This document shows positions 8,797-17,852 of a stretch of DNA of 64,000 nt, one piece after another. Origin of the DNA: Micromonospora sp. NBRC 110009 (GTDB taxonomy: Bacteria > Actinomycetota > Actinomycetes > Mycobacteriales > Micromonosporaceae); NCBI RefSeq assembly GCF_030518795.1, contig NZ_CP130427.1, positions 930,001-994,000 of the forward strand, read 5' to 3'. The translations under genes and the position numbers were made by a program. Numbering within the stretch: position 1 is the first letter of the stretch; the number at the start of each line of letters is the position of its first letter. The notes under the pieces were generated by a model, which did not search any database, was not told the DNA's origin, and saw nothing but the letters and a program-made list of their open reading frames with translations.

Positions 8797-9570
8797 GTGC
8801 GGATCAGCCTGCTCGGCCCCCGGGACCGCTGGGGCATGTCGTTCGGTCTCACCGCCCTGGCGGACCTGTTGGACCGGCGGGGCGAGGCGGCCCGGGCCAC
8901 CCCGTTCCACGAGGAGGCCCTCGCCTACTTCGAGAGGCTCGGGGTGCGGGACGACGTCCCGGAGATGCGGTTCCGGCTGGCGCACAACCTGTGGCGGCGC
9001 GGTGACCACGACCGGGCCCTGGCGGTGCTGGCCCAGGCCGAGCGGGAGGCGGACCTCAGCGGTTCCGACGAGACCCGGGCGGCGGTGGCGCACGGCCGGA
9101 CGGAGATCCTGCGCGCCCAGGGCGACTGGGCCGGGGCGCGGGCCTGCCTCGGGGAGAGCATCCGCCTGCTCGGCGAGCGCACCGTCGCGCCGCAGTGGCG
9201 GGCGCTGCACGCCAGCAACCTGGCCCTGCTCGACGCCGTCGACGGCGACCTCGTGAGCGCCCGCACCCACCACGACCAGGCCCTGAAGCTGGCCGTCGGT
9301 TCGCAGGACGCCCCGATCGTCGGGGCGGTGCTGGTCGGCTTCGCCGACCTGGCGTTGCGACTGGGCCGCCCGGCCGCCGCCGGCCGGCTGCTGGGCGCGG
9401 CGAGCGGCGTGCGGGGCGGCCCGGACCGGGCGATCCTGGACCGCCCCCGGCTGGAGGCCGCGGCCCGCGCCGCGCTCGGCGAGGCGGGCTTCGCCGAGGC
9501 GTAAGCGGACGGGCTGGGCCATCGGTTGGAGACCGCCGCCGAGGCGGTCACCGTCACACTCGACGCCTGA
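8797..9570 (+). pseudogene. Remnant of a large TPR-containing AfsR/LuxR-type regulator, with in-frame stop
   Basis: The visible protein is a run of TPR-like helical pairs (WGMSFGLTALADLLDRRG, ALAYFERLG, AAGRLLGAASGVRGG) that matches the C-terminal part of AfsR/SARP or LuxR ATPase regulators. The DNA-binding and NTPase parts are missing upstream. TAA at 9505-9507 follows FAEA. If that codon were TAC the frame would continue as FAEAYADGLGHRLETAAEA to 9570, which fits the family end, so a C-to-A nonsense change is likely. Confidence 0.75.
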
Positions 9571-10363
9571 GTGCGCGCACCGCGAGCGGGGCGAACACGG
9601 CGAGCAGCACGGCGGCCCAGATCAGCGACCTGGTGACCGGGCCGAGGACCGGGCCGGAGACCAGCAGGCCGCGCAGCGCGTCGGCCAGGATGGTGGCCGG
9701 GTTGATCTCGACCCACCGCTGCAGCCAGGACGGCATCTTGTCGGTCGGCACGAACGCGTTGCTGGTGAAGGTGAGCGGGAAGATCACCATGAAGCCGAAG
9801 ATCTGCACCTTGTCCGGCTCGCTGACCAGCACCCCGACCAGCACCGAGATCCACGAGGCGGCCAGGGAGAAGACCAGCAGCAGGGCGAACGCGGCCAGCA
9901 GCCCGGCGAACCCGTTGCCCACCCGGAACCCGAGGATCATCCCGACCCCGAGCAGCAGCGCCACCGACCACGCCTGCTTGACCGTGTCGGCGACGATCCG
10001 GCCGGCCAGCGGCGCCCAGCGGGCCACCGGCAGCGACCGGAGCCGGTCGAAGACCCCCTTGGTGAGGTCATTGTTGAGCCCGAAGCCGGTGGTCATGGTG
10101 GCGAAGAACGCGTTCTGCACGATGATGCCGGGCAGCGCGAACTTCAGGTAGTCGCTCGGGGAGCCGGCGATCGCCGTGCCGAAGACGTACGTGAAGAGCA
10201 GCACGAACATCACCGGCTGGATGCTCAGGTCGAGCAGTTCCATCGGGTTGTGCTTGATCTGCACCAGGCTCCGCCAGGCCAGGGTGAAGGTGTGCCGCAG
10301 CCCGGCGGCGAGGCTCGGCCGGCGGGCCGGGGCGAGCGGGGCGGCGAGGGTGGCGGTGGTCAT
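9554..10363 (-). CDS. DrrB-like ABC-2 transporter permease
   Basis: A 269-residue ABC-2 membrane subunit with about six hydrophobic segments and the family landmarks QPVMFVLLFTYVFGTAIAG, LPGIIVQNAFF and SNAFVPTDKMP (the NPATILADALR region near the end). It forms an exporter with the ATPase immediately upstream (ATGA overlap, 4 bases). The substrate is unknown; DrrAB homologues export antibiotics or lipids. Its 3' end overlaps the tail of the regulator remnant. Confidence 0.92.
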   Translation of the reverse strand: MTTATLAAPLAPARRPSLAAGLRHTFTLAWRSLVQIKHNPMELLDLSIQPVMFVLLFTYVFGTAIAGSPSDYLKFALPGIIVQNAFFATMTTGFGLNNDLTKGVFDRLRSLPVARWAPLAGRIVADTVKQAWSVALLLGVGMILGFRVGNGFAGLLAAFALLLVFSLAASWISVLVGVLVSEPDKVQIFGFMVIFPLTFTSNAFVPTDKMPSWLQRWVEINPATILADALRGLLVSGPVLGPVTRSLIWAAVLLAVFAPLAVRALRRRV

Positions 10364-11334
10364 GCCGGAATCCTTTCCAGGTCGGCGTCGGCGGGGGCGT
10401 CCTGCTCGGCCCGGTGACCGGTCAGGGAGAGGAAGACCTCGTCCAGGCTGGCGCCGCGCAGGGCCAGTTCGGCCACCGCGACCTCGGCGGCGTCGAGCCG
10501 GCGGACCACGGCCGGCAGCACGCCCGGGTCGTTCACCGGCACCGAGACGCTGGTCTGGGCGACCTCGGGAGCGGCCCCGGTCACCTCCCGGGTAATGGCC
10601 AGCACGGTGGGCAGGTCGGCGGGGTCGACCGGCCGGACGGCGAGCACCTGGCCGCCGGTGCGGGCCTTCAGCTCCTCGGGCGTGCCCTGGGCGATGACCC
10701 GGCCGTGGTCGACCACGGCGATCTCGCCGGCGAGCTGGTCCGCCTCCTCCAGGTACTGGGTGGTGAGCAGCACGGTCACCCCGTCGGCGACCAGGTTGCG
10801 GACGATGTCCCACAGCTCGTTGCGGCTGCGCGGGTCGAGGCCGGTGGTCGGCTCGTCGAGGAAGAGCACCTGCGGCCGGCCGACGAGGCTGGCGGCCAGG
10901 TCGAGGCGGCGGCGCATGCCGCCGGAGTAGGTCTTGGCGGCCCGTTCGGCGGCGTCGGTGAGCTGGAAGTCGGCGAGCAGCTGCCGGGCGCGGGAGCGGG
11001 CGTCAGCCCGGGACATCCCGAGCAGCCGGCCGATGAGCAGCAGGTTCTCGGTGCCGGTCAGGTTCTCGTCGACCGAGGCGTACTGGCCCGTGAGGCCGAT
11101 CAGCTGGCGCACCCGGTGGGCGTCGCGGTGGACGTCGTAGCCGCCGACGGTGGCGTGTCCCTCGTCGGCGGCGAGCAGCGTGGCCAGCACCCGGACGGCG
11201 GTGGTCTTGCCGGCCCCGTTCGGCCCGAGCAGCCCGAAGACCGTCCCGGTCGGGACCGCCAGGTCCACCCCGGCCAGGGCGGTGGTCGCGCCGAAGCGGC
11301 GGACCAGCCCCTCCGCGCGGATCGCGTATGTCAT
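10360..11334 (-). CDS. DrrA-like ABC transporter ATPase
   Basis: A 324-residue ATPase. Walker A is GPNGAGKT, the signature SGGMRRRLDLAASL, Walker B LFLDEPTTGLD, and the H-loop position carries TTQYLEEAD (Gln replaces His), which is normal in the daunorubicin-resistance subfamily. The C-terminal 90 residues match the DrrA extension. First gene of a two-gene exporter operon. Confidence 0.93.
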   Translation of the reverse strand: MTYAIRAEGLVRRFGATTALAGVDLAVPTGTVFGLLGPNGAGKTTAVRVLATLLAADEGHATVGGYDVHRDAHRVRQLIGLTGQYASVDENLTGTENLLLIGRLLGMSRADARSRARQLLADFQLTDAAERAAKTYSGGMRRRLDLAASLVGRPQVLFLDEPTTGLDPRSRNELWDIVRNLVADGVTVLLTTQYLEEADQLAGEIAVVDHGRVIAQGTPEELKARTGGQVLAVRPVDPADLPTVLAITREVTGAAPEVAQTSVSVPVNDPGVLPAVVRRLDAAEVAVAELALRGASLDEVFLSLTGHRAEQDAPADADLERIPA

Positions 11335-11441
11335 CGGAACTCCCGTCGTTCTCGCTGGTCACCCCACCTTGAGCGACGGCGCTGACGTTACGGCGACAAC
11401 CGCTGACAAACCGCTGATTTACCTGCGGCCGGAAACGACGC

Positions 11442-11475
11442 GACCGCCGCCGCCGGTCATCCGGCGACGGCGGTC
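11442..11475 (-). terminator. Terminator hairpin after the ThDP enzyme gene
   Basis: GACCGCCGCCGCCGG pairs with 11461-11475 (14 of 15) around a TCAT loop, 12 bases past the stop codon at 11488. Confidence 0.7.
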
Positions 11476-11487
11476 CCAGGCTGCTCG

Positions 11488-13116
11488 TCAGGCCAGGTTC
11501 GACGACCGGGGGTACGCGTCGGCCGGGTCGGTCAGCACGTTGACCAGGTACGGCACGCCGGCGTCGAAGGCGCGGCCAAGGGCCGGGCCGAGGTCGGCGG
11601 CCTTCTCCACCGTCTCGCCCGCGCCGCCGAGCGCCTCGACCACCTTGTCGTAGCGCAGCCCCGGCTGGAGGTCGGCGGCCACGTCGTAGCCGTACATGGC
11701 GCGCATCGGGTGCTTCTCCAGGCCCCAGATGCCGTTGTTGCCGACCACGATGACCACCGGGAGCTGCTGCCGCACCAGGGACTCGACGTCCATCAGCGAG
11801 AAGCCGGCGGCGCCGTCGCCCATCAGCACGCAGATCTGCCGGTCGGGGTGGCTGACCCGGGCCCCCATCGCGTAGCCCATGCCGGTGCCGAGGCAGCCGT
11901 AGGGGCCGGGGTCGAGCCAGGTGCCGGGCTGCGCCGGCTCCAGGTATCTGCCGGCGTACGAGACGAAGTCGCCGCCGTCGCCGATGGTGATCGCGTCGGC
12001 GGCGAGCACCTTGCGCAGCTCGCCGTAGACCCGCGCCGGCCGGATCGGGTCGGTCTCGGCGGCCATCTCCTCGGCGTCGCGGGCCTTCGCGGCGTCCTCG
12101 GCGGTGCGCAGCTGGGCGATCCAGTCGGCGTGGTCGGCCCGGGCCCCCGGGTGCTCGGCGAACGCGGTGAGGATCAGGCACAGGTCGCCGGCGGGGCCGG
12201 CGGCCGGCTGGACGTGCCCGGCGCGCTGGCTGGGCGCGTCGACGACGTGCACCACCTGCGCGTCGCCGAAGTCACCGAAGGCGAGCCGGAAGTCGAGCGG
12301 GGTGCCGACCACGACGACCAGGTCGGCGCCCTTGAGGGCGACCCGGCGGGCCTTGGCGAAGGCGAGCGGGTGCTCCGGCGGGAGGGCGCCGCGGCCCATG
12401 CCGTTGGTGAAGACCGGCACCTGGAGGGACTCGGCGGCGGCGCGCAGGGCGTCGATCGCGTCGCCGGCGTACACGTCGGAGCCGGCGATGATCACCGGCC
12501 GGGCGGCGGCGGCGATCAGGCCGGCGGCCTTGGCGACCTCGTCCGGGTCGGGCTCGATCGGGGCGGGCGGGGCGACCGCCGGCAGGTCGGCGTCGCCGAC
12601 GGAGAAGACCGCCTCGAGCGGGAAGTCGAGGAAGGCCGGGCCGCGGTGCGGGGTGAGCGCGGCGGTGAGGGCGGCGGTGACGGCGCGCGGGATGTCGTCG
12701 GCGCTGAACACCGTCTCGGCGTGCTTGGTGACCGGGGCGACCAGCGGCAGGTGGTCCATCTCCTGGAGGCTGCCGGAGCCCCAGCGGAACTGCGGGGCCC
12801 GCCCGCCGAGCACCAGGACCGGCGAGGCGTTGAAGAAGGCGCTGGTCAGGCCGGAGACGCCGTTGGTGACGCCGGGGCCGGCGGTGAGCACGGCCAGGCC
12901 GGGGCGGCGCTGGAGTTTCGCCACCGCTTCGGCGGCGAAGACGGCGGACTGCTCGTGCCGGACGTCGTAGAGCGGGAAGCCGGCCTTGTGCGCGGCGTCG
13001 TAGAGCGGGAAGACGTGCCCGCCGGAGAGGGTGAACATCTCCCGTACGCCGTGCGCGCGCAGCGCGGCCAGCGCCAGTTCCCCGCCGTGCCCCTCGACCC
13101 GTTCCGTCATCGCCAC
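11488..13116 (-). CDS. Thiamine-diphosphate enzyme, acetolactate synthase-like
   Basis: 542 residues with the three domains of the ThDP superfamily. The catalytic Glu is E55 (DVRHEQSAVFAAEA), and the ThDP/Mg motif runs GDG 433-435 to NN 460-461. It is annotated as acetolactate synthase in many genomes, but no small subunit is nearby and the FAD-region signature is weak. A 2-hydroxyacyl-CoA lyase or other C-C lyase role is possible; the downstream position relative to an enoyl-CoA hydratase gene would fit that. The start may be the second Met (13110). Confidence 0.85.
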   Translation of the reverse strand: MAMTERVEGHGGELALAALRAHGVREMFTLSGGHVFPLYDAAHKAGFPLYDVRHEQSAVFAAEAVAKLQRRPGLAVLTAGPGVTNGVSGLTSAFFNASPVLVLGGRAPQFRWGSGSLQEMDHLPLVAPVTKHAETVFSADDIPRAVTAALTAALTPHRGPAFLDFPLEAVFSVGDADLPAVAPPAPIEPDPDEVAKAAGLIAAAARPVIIAGSDVYAGDAIDALRAAAESLQVPVFTNGMGRGALPPEHPLAFAKARRVALKGADLVVVVGTPLDFRLAFGDFGDAQVVHVVDAPSQRAGHVQPAAGPAGDLCLILTAFAEHPGARADHADWIAQLRTAEDAAKARDAEEMAAETDPIRPARVYGELRKVLAADAITIGDGGDFVSYAGRYLEPAQPGTWLDPGPYGCLGTGMGYAMGARVSHPDRQICVLMGDGAAGFSLMDVESLVRQQLPVVIVVGNNGIWGLEKHPMRAMYGYDVAADLQPGLRYDKVVEALGGAGETVEKAADLGPALGRAFDAGVPYLVNVLTDPADAYPRSSNLA

Positions 13117-13178
13117 TTCCCTTCGTCCACGACCGGAGTCACACGCTACTGGTCGGTAGGCGGGATGTGAACCGATCT

Positions 13179-13211
13179 CGGGCCGGCGGCGGGGGCGCCG
13201 CCGCCGGCCCG
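13179..13211 (-). terminator. Terminator hairpin after enoyl-CoA hydratase
   Basis: CGGGCCGGCGGCGG (13179-13192) pairs perfectly with 13198-13211 around a 5-base loop, 11 bases past the stop codon at 13222. Confidence 0.75.
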
Positions 13212-13221
13212 GGGACGCGGA

Positions 13222-13995
13222 TCAGCGGCCGGTGAAGTCGGGCTTGCGCTTCCCGACGAACGCGGCCATGCCCTCGCGCCGGTCGTCGGTGGCGAACAGC
13301 GCCGCGAAGAGCTGACTCTCCCAGGCGAGGCCGGAGTTCAGGTCCATGTCCAGCCCGCCGTCGACGGCCAGCTTCGCCGCCCGCAGCGCCTGCACCGGGC
13401 CGGTCAGGAACGGCGTCACCAACGCCACCGCGGCGTCGTAGACCTCGGCGGCCGGGACGACTCGGTCGGCCAGGCCGATCCGCAGCGCCTCCTGCGCGTC
13501 GACCATCCGGCCCGACATGATCAGGTCCTTGGCGCGAGCCGGGCCGACCAGGCGGGCCAGCCGCTGGGTGCCGCCGGCGCCCGGGATGATGCCGAGCTTG
13601 ATCTCCGGCTGGCCGAGCTTGGCGTCCTCGGCCACGATCCGCCAGTCGCAGGCCAGGGCCAGCTCGCAGCCGCCGCCCAGGGCGTACCCGGTGATCGCGG
13701 CGACCACCGGCTTCGGGATGCGGGCGATGGCGCCCAGCGCGCTGGAGAGGTCGGCGGCCCGGTCGGCCATGTCCACGTAGGACATGTCGGCCATCTCCTT
13801 GATGTCCGCGCCGGCGGCGAAGACCTTCTCCCCGCCGTACACGATGACCGCGCGGACCTCGGCGTCGGCGGTGGCCGCGGCCGCGGCGGCGCGCAGCTCC
13901 TCCTGCACCTGGGTGTTGAGCGCGTTCATCGGCGGCCGCTCCAGCCGGATGGTGCCGATGCCGTCCTTCACTTCCAGCCTGACGAACTCGCCCAC
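13222..13995 (-). CDS. Enoyl-CoA hydratase/isomerase family protein
   Basis: A 257-residue crotonase. Both catalytic glutamates are present, E111 in GGGCELALACD and E131 in GQPEIKLGIIPGAGG, which indicates a true hydratase of short 2-enoyl-CoAs. The oxyanion segment AAGADI is at about 60-65. It is a likely beta-oxidation enzyme that feeds electrons through acyl-CoA dehydrogenases to the EtfAB encoded 9 kb away (inferred). Confidence 0.92.
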   Translation of the reverse strand: MGEFVRLEVKDGIGTIRLERPPMNALNTQVQEELRAAAAAATADAEVRAVIVYGGEKVFAAGADIKEMADMSYVDMADRAADLSSALGAIARIPKPVVAAITGYALGGGCELALACDWRIVAEDAKLGQPEIKLGIIPGAGGTQRLARLVGPARAKDLIMSGRMVDAQEALRIGLADRVVPAAEVYDAAVALVTPFLTGPVQALRAAKLAVDGGLDMDLNSGLAWESQLFAALFATDDRREGMAAFVGKRKPDFTGR

Positions 13996-14092
13996 GCTGC
14001 CCTCACTTCCTCGTCGAAGTCGCGTGCCAACCTTACGACCCGGGTCGTTGGGTAAGTAGTCTGGTGTACGGCCCGCTACCGGGAGTCAAGCC

Positions 14093-14599
14093 ATGATCAC
14101 CTACTACGACGACAGGTCGGTGCAGGTCACCTCCGCCGCGCTGCGCGTGGAGGGGCGGACGTACCCGCTGGCCGAGCTGGGCATGGTGTGGCACCGGCGG
14201 GGCGGCCGATCCTGGCGGGTGCTCGCCGGGCGGGGCGCGATCGGCGCCGCTCTGGCCGGGCCGCTGGTGGCCGCCGCGCTCGGCATCGCGCTGGCCCTCT
14301 GGCTGCACCGCTCCCCCGTGGTCACCCTGGCCATCGTCGGGGCGTCCGTGCTGGTCGGTCTCGGCATCGGGCCGCTCGCCGACGTCCTCTTCGAGCACCT
14401 GGACCGGTCGTACGCCCGGGGCAGCCGGGAGCTGGAGATGTGGGCGCGCTGGCGCGGCCAGCCGGTGCGGCTGCTGCACACCGGCGACGCGCTGCGCTTC
14501 GGCCAGATCTACCGGGCGGTGCAGCGGGCGATGGAGGGCCAGCCTCAGAACTCGATCGGCACGTCCGGCACCATCGCCAGGCCGCGCAGCAGGCCGTAG
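14093..14599 (+). CDS. DUF6232 membrane protein, copy 1 (168 aa)
   Basis: It begins MITYYDDRSVQVTSAALRV and has two membrane helices (about 48-66 and 72-92), then LDRSYARGSRELEMWARWRG and RFGQIYRAVQRAM. Its paralogue lies at 15072-15557. The last 17 codons, after the conserved YRAVQRAM, are unrelated to the paralogue and read through the 3' end of the opposite-strand SnoaL gene. The original stop seems to have been lost. Confidence 0.8.
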   Translation: MITYYDDRSVQVTSAALRVEGRTYPLAELGMVWHRRGGRSWRVLAGRGAIGAALAGPLVAAALGIALALWLHRSPVVTLAIVGASVLVGLGIGPLADVLFEHLDRSYARGSRELEMWARWRGQPVRLLHTGDALRFGQIYRAVQRAMEGQPQNSIGTSGTIARPRSRP

Positions 14600-14976
14600 A
14601 GGTCCTGCTCGCCCCAGAACTGGACGATCCGCCCGCCGGCCAGCCGGTACATCTTGCAGGCGCTCTGCACCGCCGTGGCCCCGGTCGCGTCCCGCCGGTA
14701 GGTCAGCGCGAGCGACACCACCACCCGGTCCTCGGCCGCGAAGATCTCCTGGATCTCCTGGTCGATGACGGTGAGCCCGGGAGAGGCGACGGCACCCTCC
14801 ACGTAGCGGCGGCCCCGCACCGCCGCGCCGGACCCGTAGATCCGCACGTCCTCGGCGACCACCTCGGCCAGTTCGGCCAGGTCCTTGGTGACGAAGGTCC
14901 GCAGGTACCGCCGGACCACCTCGACGTTGCGCTCCTGCTCGGTCACGGCCACCTCGGCTCCGATCCGGTCCGCCAT
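14545..14976 (-). CDS. SnoaL-like/NTF2-fold protein (143 aa)
   Basis: A single cone-shaped NTF2-like domain: NVEVVRRYLRTFVTKDLAEL at the start and MYRLAGGRIVQFWGEQDLYGLL at the end. Such proteins are small cyclases, isomerases or ligand sinks; the substrate cannot be inferred. It sits on the opposite strand between two DUF6232 paralogues and overlaps the tail of the first by 55 bases. Confidence 0.8.
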   Translation of the reverse strand: MADRIGAEVAVTEQERNVEVVRRYLRTFVTKDLAELAEVVAEDVRIYGSGAAVRGRRYVEGAVASPGLTVIDQEIQEIFAAEDRVVVSLALTYRRDATGATAVQSACKMYRLAGGRIVQFWGEQDLYGLLRGLAMVPDVPIEF

Positions 14977-15071
14977 GCCGGGGACGCTACCGCCGCGGCG
15001 CCGTCCCCGCCGGCCCGGTCCCGCCGCCTCGCCGGCGGTCCGCAGTGGACCACAGGTGGTTAAGCTGAGTG

Positions 15072-15557
15072 ATGGCCCTCTATTACCGGGACGACGCGAT
15101 ACAGGTCACCTCCGAGGCCATCCACGCCGGCGGGCACGTCGTCGCCCTCGCCGACGTCACGTACGTCTGGCACGCACGCGGCGCGACCACCCTGGCCGTC
15201 CGGGGTCGGGTCCTCGGCCGGGGCGTGCTGGTCCTGCTCCTCTCGCTGCCGCCGCTGGTCGCCCTGGTCTGTGTGCTCTCGCTGGCCTGGGCCGCGCAGG
15301 ACCGGGGCGACTGGAAGCTGGCCCTGATCATCCTGGCCGCCTTCGTGATCGTCGGGCTGGCCCTGACCCCGTTCCTCGAACTGCCGCTGGGCTGGCTGGA
15401 CCGCTCCTACGAACGCGGCAGCCGGGTGCACGAGCTGTGGGTGCAGCACCACGGCCGGGAGGTGATGCTGCTGCGTACCCCCGACGCCCTCCGGTTCGGG
15501 CAGATCTACCGGGCCGTGCAGCGCGCGATCGAGCAGCAGGCAGAGCGTCGGCCATGA
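15072..15557 (+). CDS. DUF6232 membrane protein, copy 2 (161 aa)
   Basis: The same architecture as the gene at 14093: YYRDDAIQVTSEAI, two membrane segments (about 48-70 and 82-103), LDRSYERGSRVHELWVQHHG and RFGQIYRAVQRAIEQ. It ends shortly after that motif, which is presumably the ancestral end. A GTG directly before the ATG (15069) could also start it. Function unknown. Confidence 0.85.
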   Translation: MALYYRDDAIQVTSEAIHAGGHVVALADVTYVWHARGATTLAVRGRVLGRGVLVLLLSLPPLVALVCVLSLAWAAQDRGDWKLALIILAAFVIVGLALTPFLELPLGWLDRSYERGSRVHELWVQHHGREVMLLRTPDALRFGQIYRAVQRAIEQQAERRP

Positions 15558-15620
15558 CGTCGGACGCACCAGCCCGGCGCCGTCCGGCGGTCCTGGCCCG
15601 GGCGACGCACACTGGGGGAC

Positions 15621-16349
15621 ATGGCGATTCCCCTCCCCCGGCCCGGCGCCGTCGTCGGCCTCACCCGCTCCGCCCTGGACCAGGCGCTCGGCTCGGCCGC
15701 CGCGTTCGCCGCCGTGCCGGCCCGCGCCTTCGCGGTGCTCGACGAGGTGGAGGCGCTGCTGCGCCGGATCAACGGGGTGGTCGACCGGATCGAGGGCACC
15801 CTCGACCGGACCGACCGGGTGCTCACCGACGCCGAGGCGGCGGTCCGCGAGGTGGCCGTGATCAGCGCCGCCGCCACCGAGGCGGTCGAGACGGCCACCG
15901 AGGTCGCCGCGGCCGCCGCCGTGGTGGTGGGCGAGGCCGAGCGGGTCTCCGCGGCCGCCGGGGTGGTGGTCGGCGAGGCCGAGGCGGTCGCCGCGCGGGC
16001 CGCCGGCACCCTGGTCGTCGCCGAGCAGGCGGCCGGCACCGCGACCGAGCTGCTGGCGGCGTACGAGCCGGCGCTGCGCCGGGCCGCGCCGATGGCGACC
16101 CGGTTCGTCGAGCAGCTCAGCCCCGAGGAGGTGACCGCCGCGATCCGGCTGGTCGACGAGCTGCCCAAGCTCAAGGAGCACCTGACCGCGGACGTGCTGC
16201 CGATCCTGGCCACCCTGGACCGGGTCGGCCCCGATTTGCACGACCTGCTCGCCGTCACCCGGGACCTCAAGCTGGCCGTGGCCGGCATCCCCGGCCTCGG
16301 CATGCTCCGTCGTCGCGGCGAGCGCCTCGCCGACGAGCCGGCCGACTGA
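15621..16349 (+). CDS. Ala-rich helical protein with internal repeats (242 aa)
   Basis: Residues 40-150 are heptad-like and rich in Ala, Val and Glu, with repeated AAxVVVGEAExVAA-type units, suggesting an elongated coiled coil. The C-terminal third (LPKLKEHLTADVLPILATLD, then DLLAVTRDLKLAVAGIPGLG) is the more conserved part. No named family recognised and no signal peptide. It could be a cytoskeletal or membrane-peripheral protein. It is convergent with the rhodanese gene, 6 bases apart. Confidence 0.75.
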   Translation: MAIPLPRPGAVVGLTRSALDQALGSAAAFAAVPARAFAVLDEVEALLRRINGVVDRIEGTLDRTDRVLTDAEAAVREVAVISAAATEAVETATEVAAAAAVVVGEAERVSAAAGVVVGEAEAVAARAAGTLVVAEQAAGTATELLAAYEPALRRAAPMATRFVEQLSPEEVTAAIRLVDELPKLKEHLTADVLPILATLDRVGPDLHDLLAVTRDLKLAVAGIPGLGMLRRRGERLADEPAD

Positions 16350-16355
16350 CCCGGC

Positions 16356-16808
16356 TCAGCAGTCGCAGACCACGGCCGAGCGCGGCGCGGTCAGCTCGTC
16401 CACCCGGCGGCGCACCGTCCCCTCCGGGGTGACCACCGGCAGCCCCTCGCGGGCCCAGTACTCGAAGCCGCCGAGCATCTCCTTCACCGGCCAGCCCAGC
16501 CGGGCGAACTCCAGCGCGGCCCGGGTCGCCCCGTTGCAGCCCGGCCCCCAGCAGTACGTCACCACCGTCGACCCGGCCGGCACCACGTCGGCGGCCCGGG
16601 CGGCGATCTCGGCGGTGGGCAGGTGCACGGCGCCCGGCAGGTGCCCCTGTCGCCAGGCCGCGTCGCCCCGGGAGTCGACCACGACCAGCCCCGGCGTCGC
16701 CGCCTCCAGCGCGGCGTGCACGTCGCTGACGTCGGTCTCGAAGCTGAGTCGGGCGTGGAAGTGGGCGGCGGCGGTCGCCGGGTCCGCCGGCGGTACGGAG
16801 AACGTCAT
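16356..16808 (-). CDS. Rhodanese-like sulfurtransferase (150 aa)
   Basis: A single rhodanese domain (about 25-130) with active-site Cys86 in the loop CWGPGCNG; the longer loop and second cysteine C91 are shared by many PspE/YgaP-like forms. VVDSRGDAAWRQGHLPGAVH is the CH2A-type entry motif. The protein ends in VVCDC, a possible extra redox or metal site. Probable sulfur or redox carrier. Confidence 0.88.
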   Translation of the reverse strand: MTFSVPPADPATAAAHFHARLSFETDVSDVHAALEAATPGLVVVDSRGDAAWRQGHLPGAVHLPTAEIAARAADVVPAGSTVVTYCWGPGCNGATRAALEFARLGWPVKEMLGGFEYWAREGLPVVTPEGTVRRRVDELTAPRSAVVCDC

Positions 16809-16879
16809 GCCCCGATCCTGCGGGCCGGTCGGTCGACCGAGGGAGTGGCGTGATCGCCCGCCTTCGCTAACATTCCGCC

Positions 16880-17848
16880 ATGGCTCCCGTCGACCGGACC
16901 GTGGCGGTGCTCGCGTACCCGGGGATGTCGGTGTTCGAGACCGGCATCGTGACCGAGGTGTTCGGGCTGCCCCGGCCCGAGCTGGAGGTCGACTGGTACC
17001 GGCTCACCGTCTGCGCGGAACGGCCCGGGCCGGTGCCGGTGGTCGGCGGCGCCACCCTGCACACCCCGTACGGCCTGGAGACGCTGGCCGGGGCCGGCAC
17101 GGTGATCCTGCCCGGGGTGCCCGACGTGACCGCCGACCCGTCGCCGGAACTGGTGGCCGCGCTGCGCCGGGCGCACCGCCGGGGCGCGCGGCTGATGTCG
17201 ATCTGCTCCGGCGCGTTCGCGCTGGCCGGGGCGGGCCTGCTCGACGGCCGGCGGGCCACCACCCACTGGCGGTACGCGGACCTGCTGGCCCGCCGCCACC
17301 CGGCGGTCACCGTCGACCCGGACGTGCTCTACCTCGACGACGGGGACCTGCTGACCAGCGCCGGCAGCGCCGCCGGCCTGGACCTCTGCGTGCACGTGGT
17401 CCGCCGCGACTTCGGCGCGGCGGTCGCCAACGCGGTCGCCCGCCGGCTGGTGATCCCGCCGCACCGCGACGGCGGGCAGGCGCAGTTCATCGAGGCGGCG
17501 GTGAGCGTCGACCCGGACGACGACCGGATCGCCGAAAGCATGGCCTGGGCGGTGCGGCACCTGGCCGAGCCGCTGACCGTGGCGGCGCTCGCCCGGCAGG
17601 CCCACATGTCGACCCGCAGCTACCTGCGGCACTTCGCCCGGGCCACCGGGGCCAGCCCGATCCGCTGGCTGATCGACCAGCGGGTCCGGGCCAGCCTGCC
17701 GCTGTTGGAGACGACCGACGCGCCGGTGGCGGAGATCGCCGCGGCGGTGGGCTTCGACAGCCCGGTCACCCACCGGCACCACTTCGGTCGGGCGATGCGG
17801 ACCTCGCCGTCGGCGTACCGGCGGGCGTTCCGGGCCGGCGCGGCCTGA
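16880..17848 (+). CDS. GlxA-type transcriptional regulator (DJ-1/PfpI plus AraC HTH)
   Basis: 322 residues. The amino-terminal 180 are a DJ-1/PfpI domain (VAVLAYPGMSVFE, nucleophile-elbow C109 in SICSGAFALAGAGLLDG). The last 100 are an AraC double HTH (LARQAHMSTRSYLRHFARAT and IAAAVGFDSPVTHRHHF). The DJ-1 domain is probably a ligand sensor. Target genes are not obvious; the ribokinase gene ends only 4 bases away on the other strand. Confidence 0.93.
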   Translation: MAPVDRTVAVLAYPGMSVFETGIVTEVFGLPRPELEVDWYRLTVCAERPGPVPVVGGATLHTPYGLETLAGAGTVILPGVPDVTADPSPELVAALRRAHRRGARLMSICSGAFALAGAGLLDGRRATTHWRYADLLARRHPAVTVDPDVLYLDDGDLLTSAGSAAGLDLCVHVVRRDFGAAVANAVARRLVIPPHRDGGQAQFIEAAVSVDPDDDRIAESMAWAVRHLAEPLTVAALARQAHMSTRSYLRHFARATGASPIRWLIDQRVRASLPLLETTDAPVAEIAAAVGFDSPVTHRHHFGRAMRTSPSAYRRAFRAGAA

Positions 17849-17852
17849 GCGG

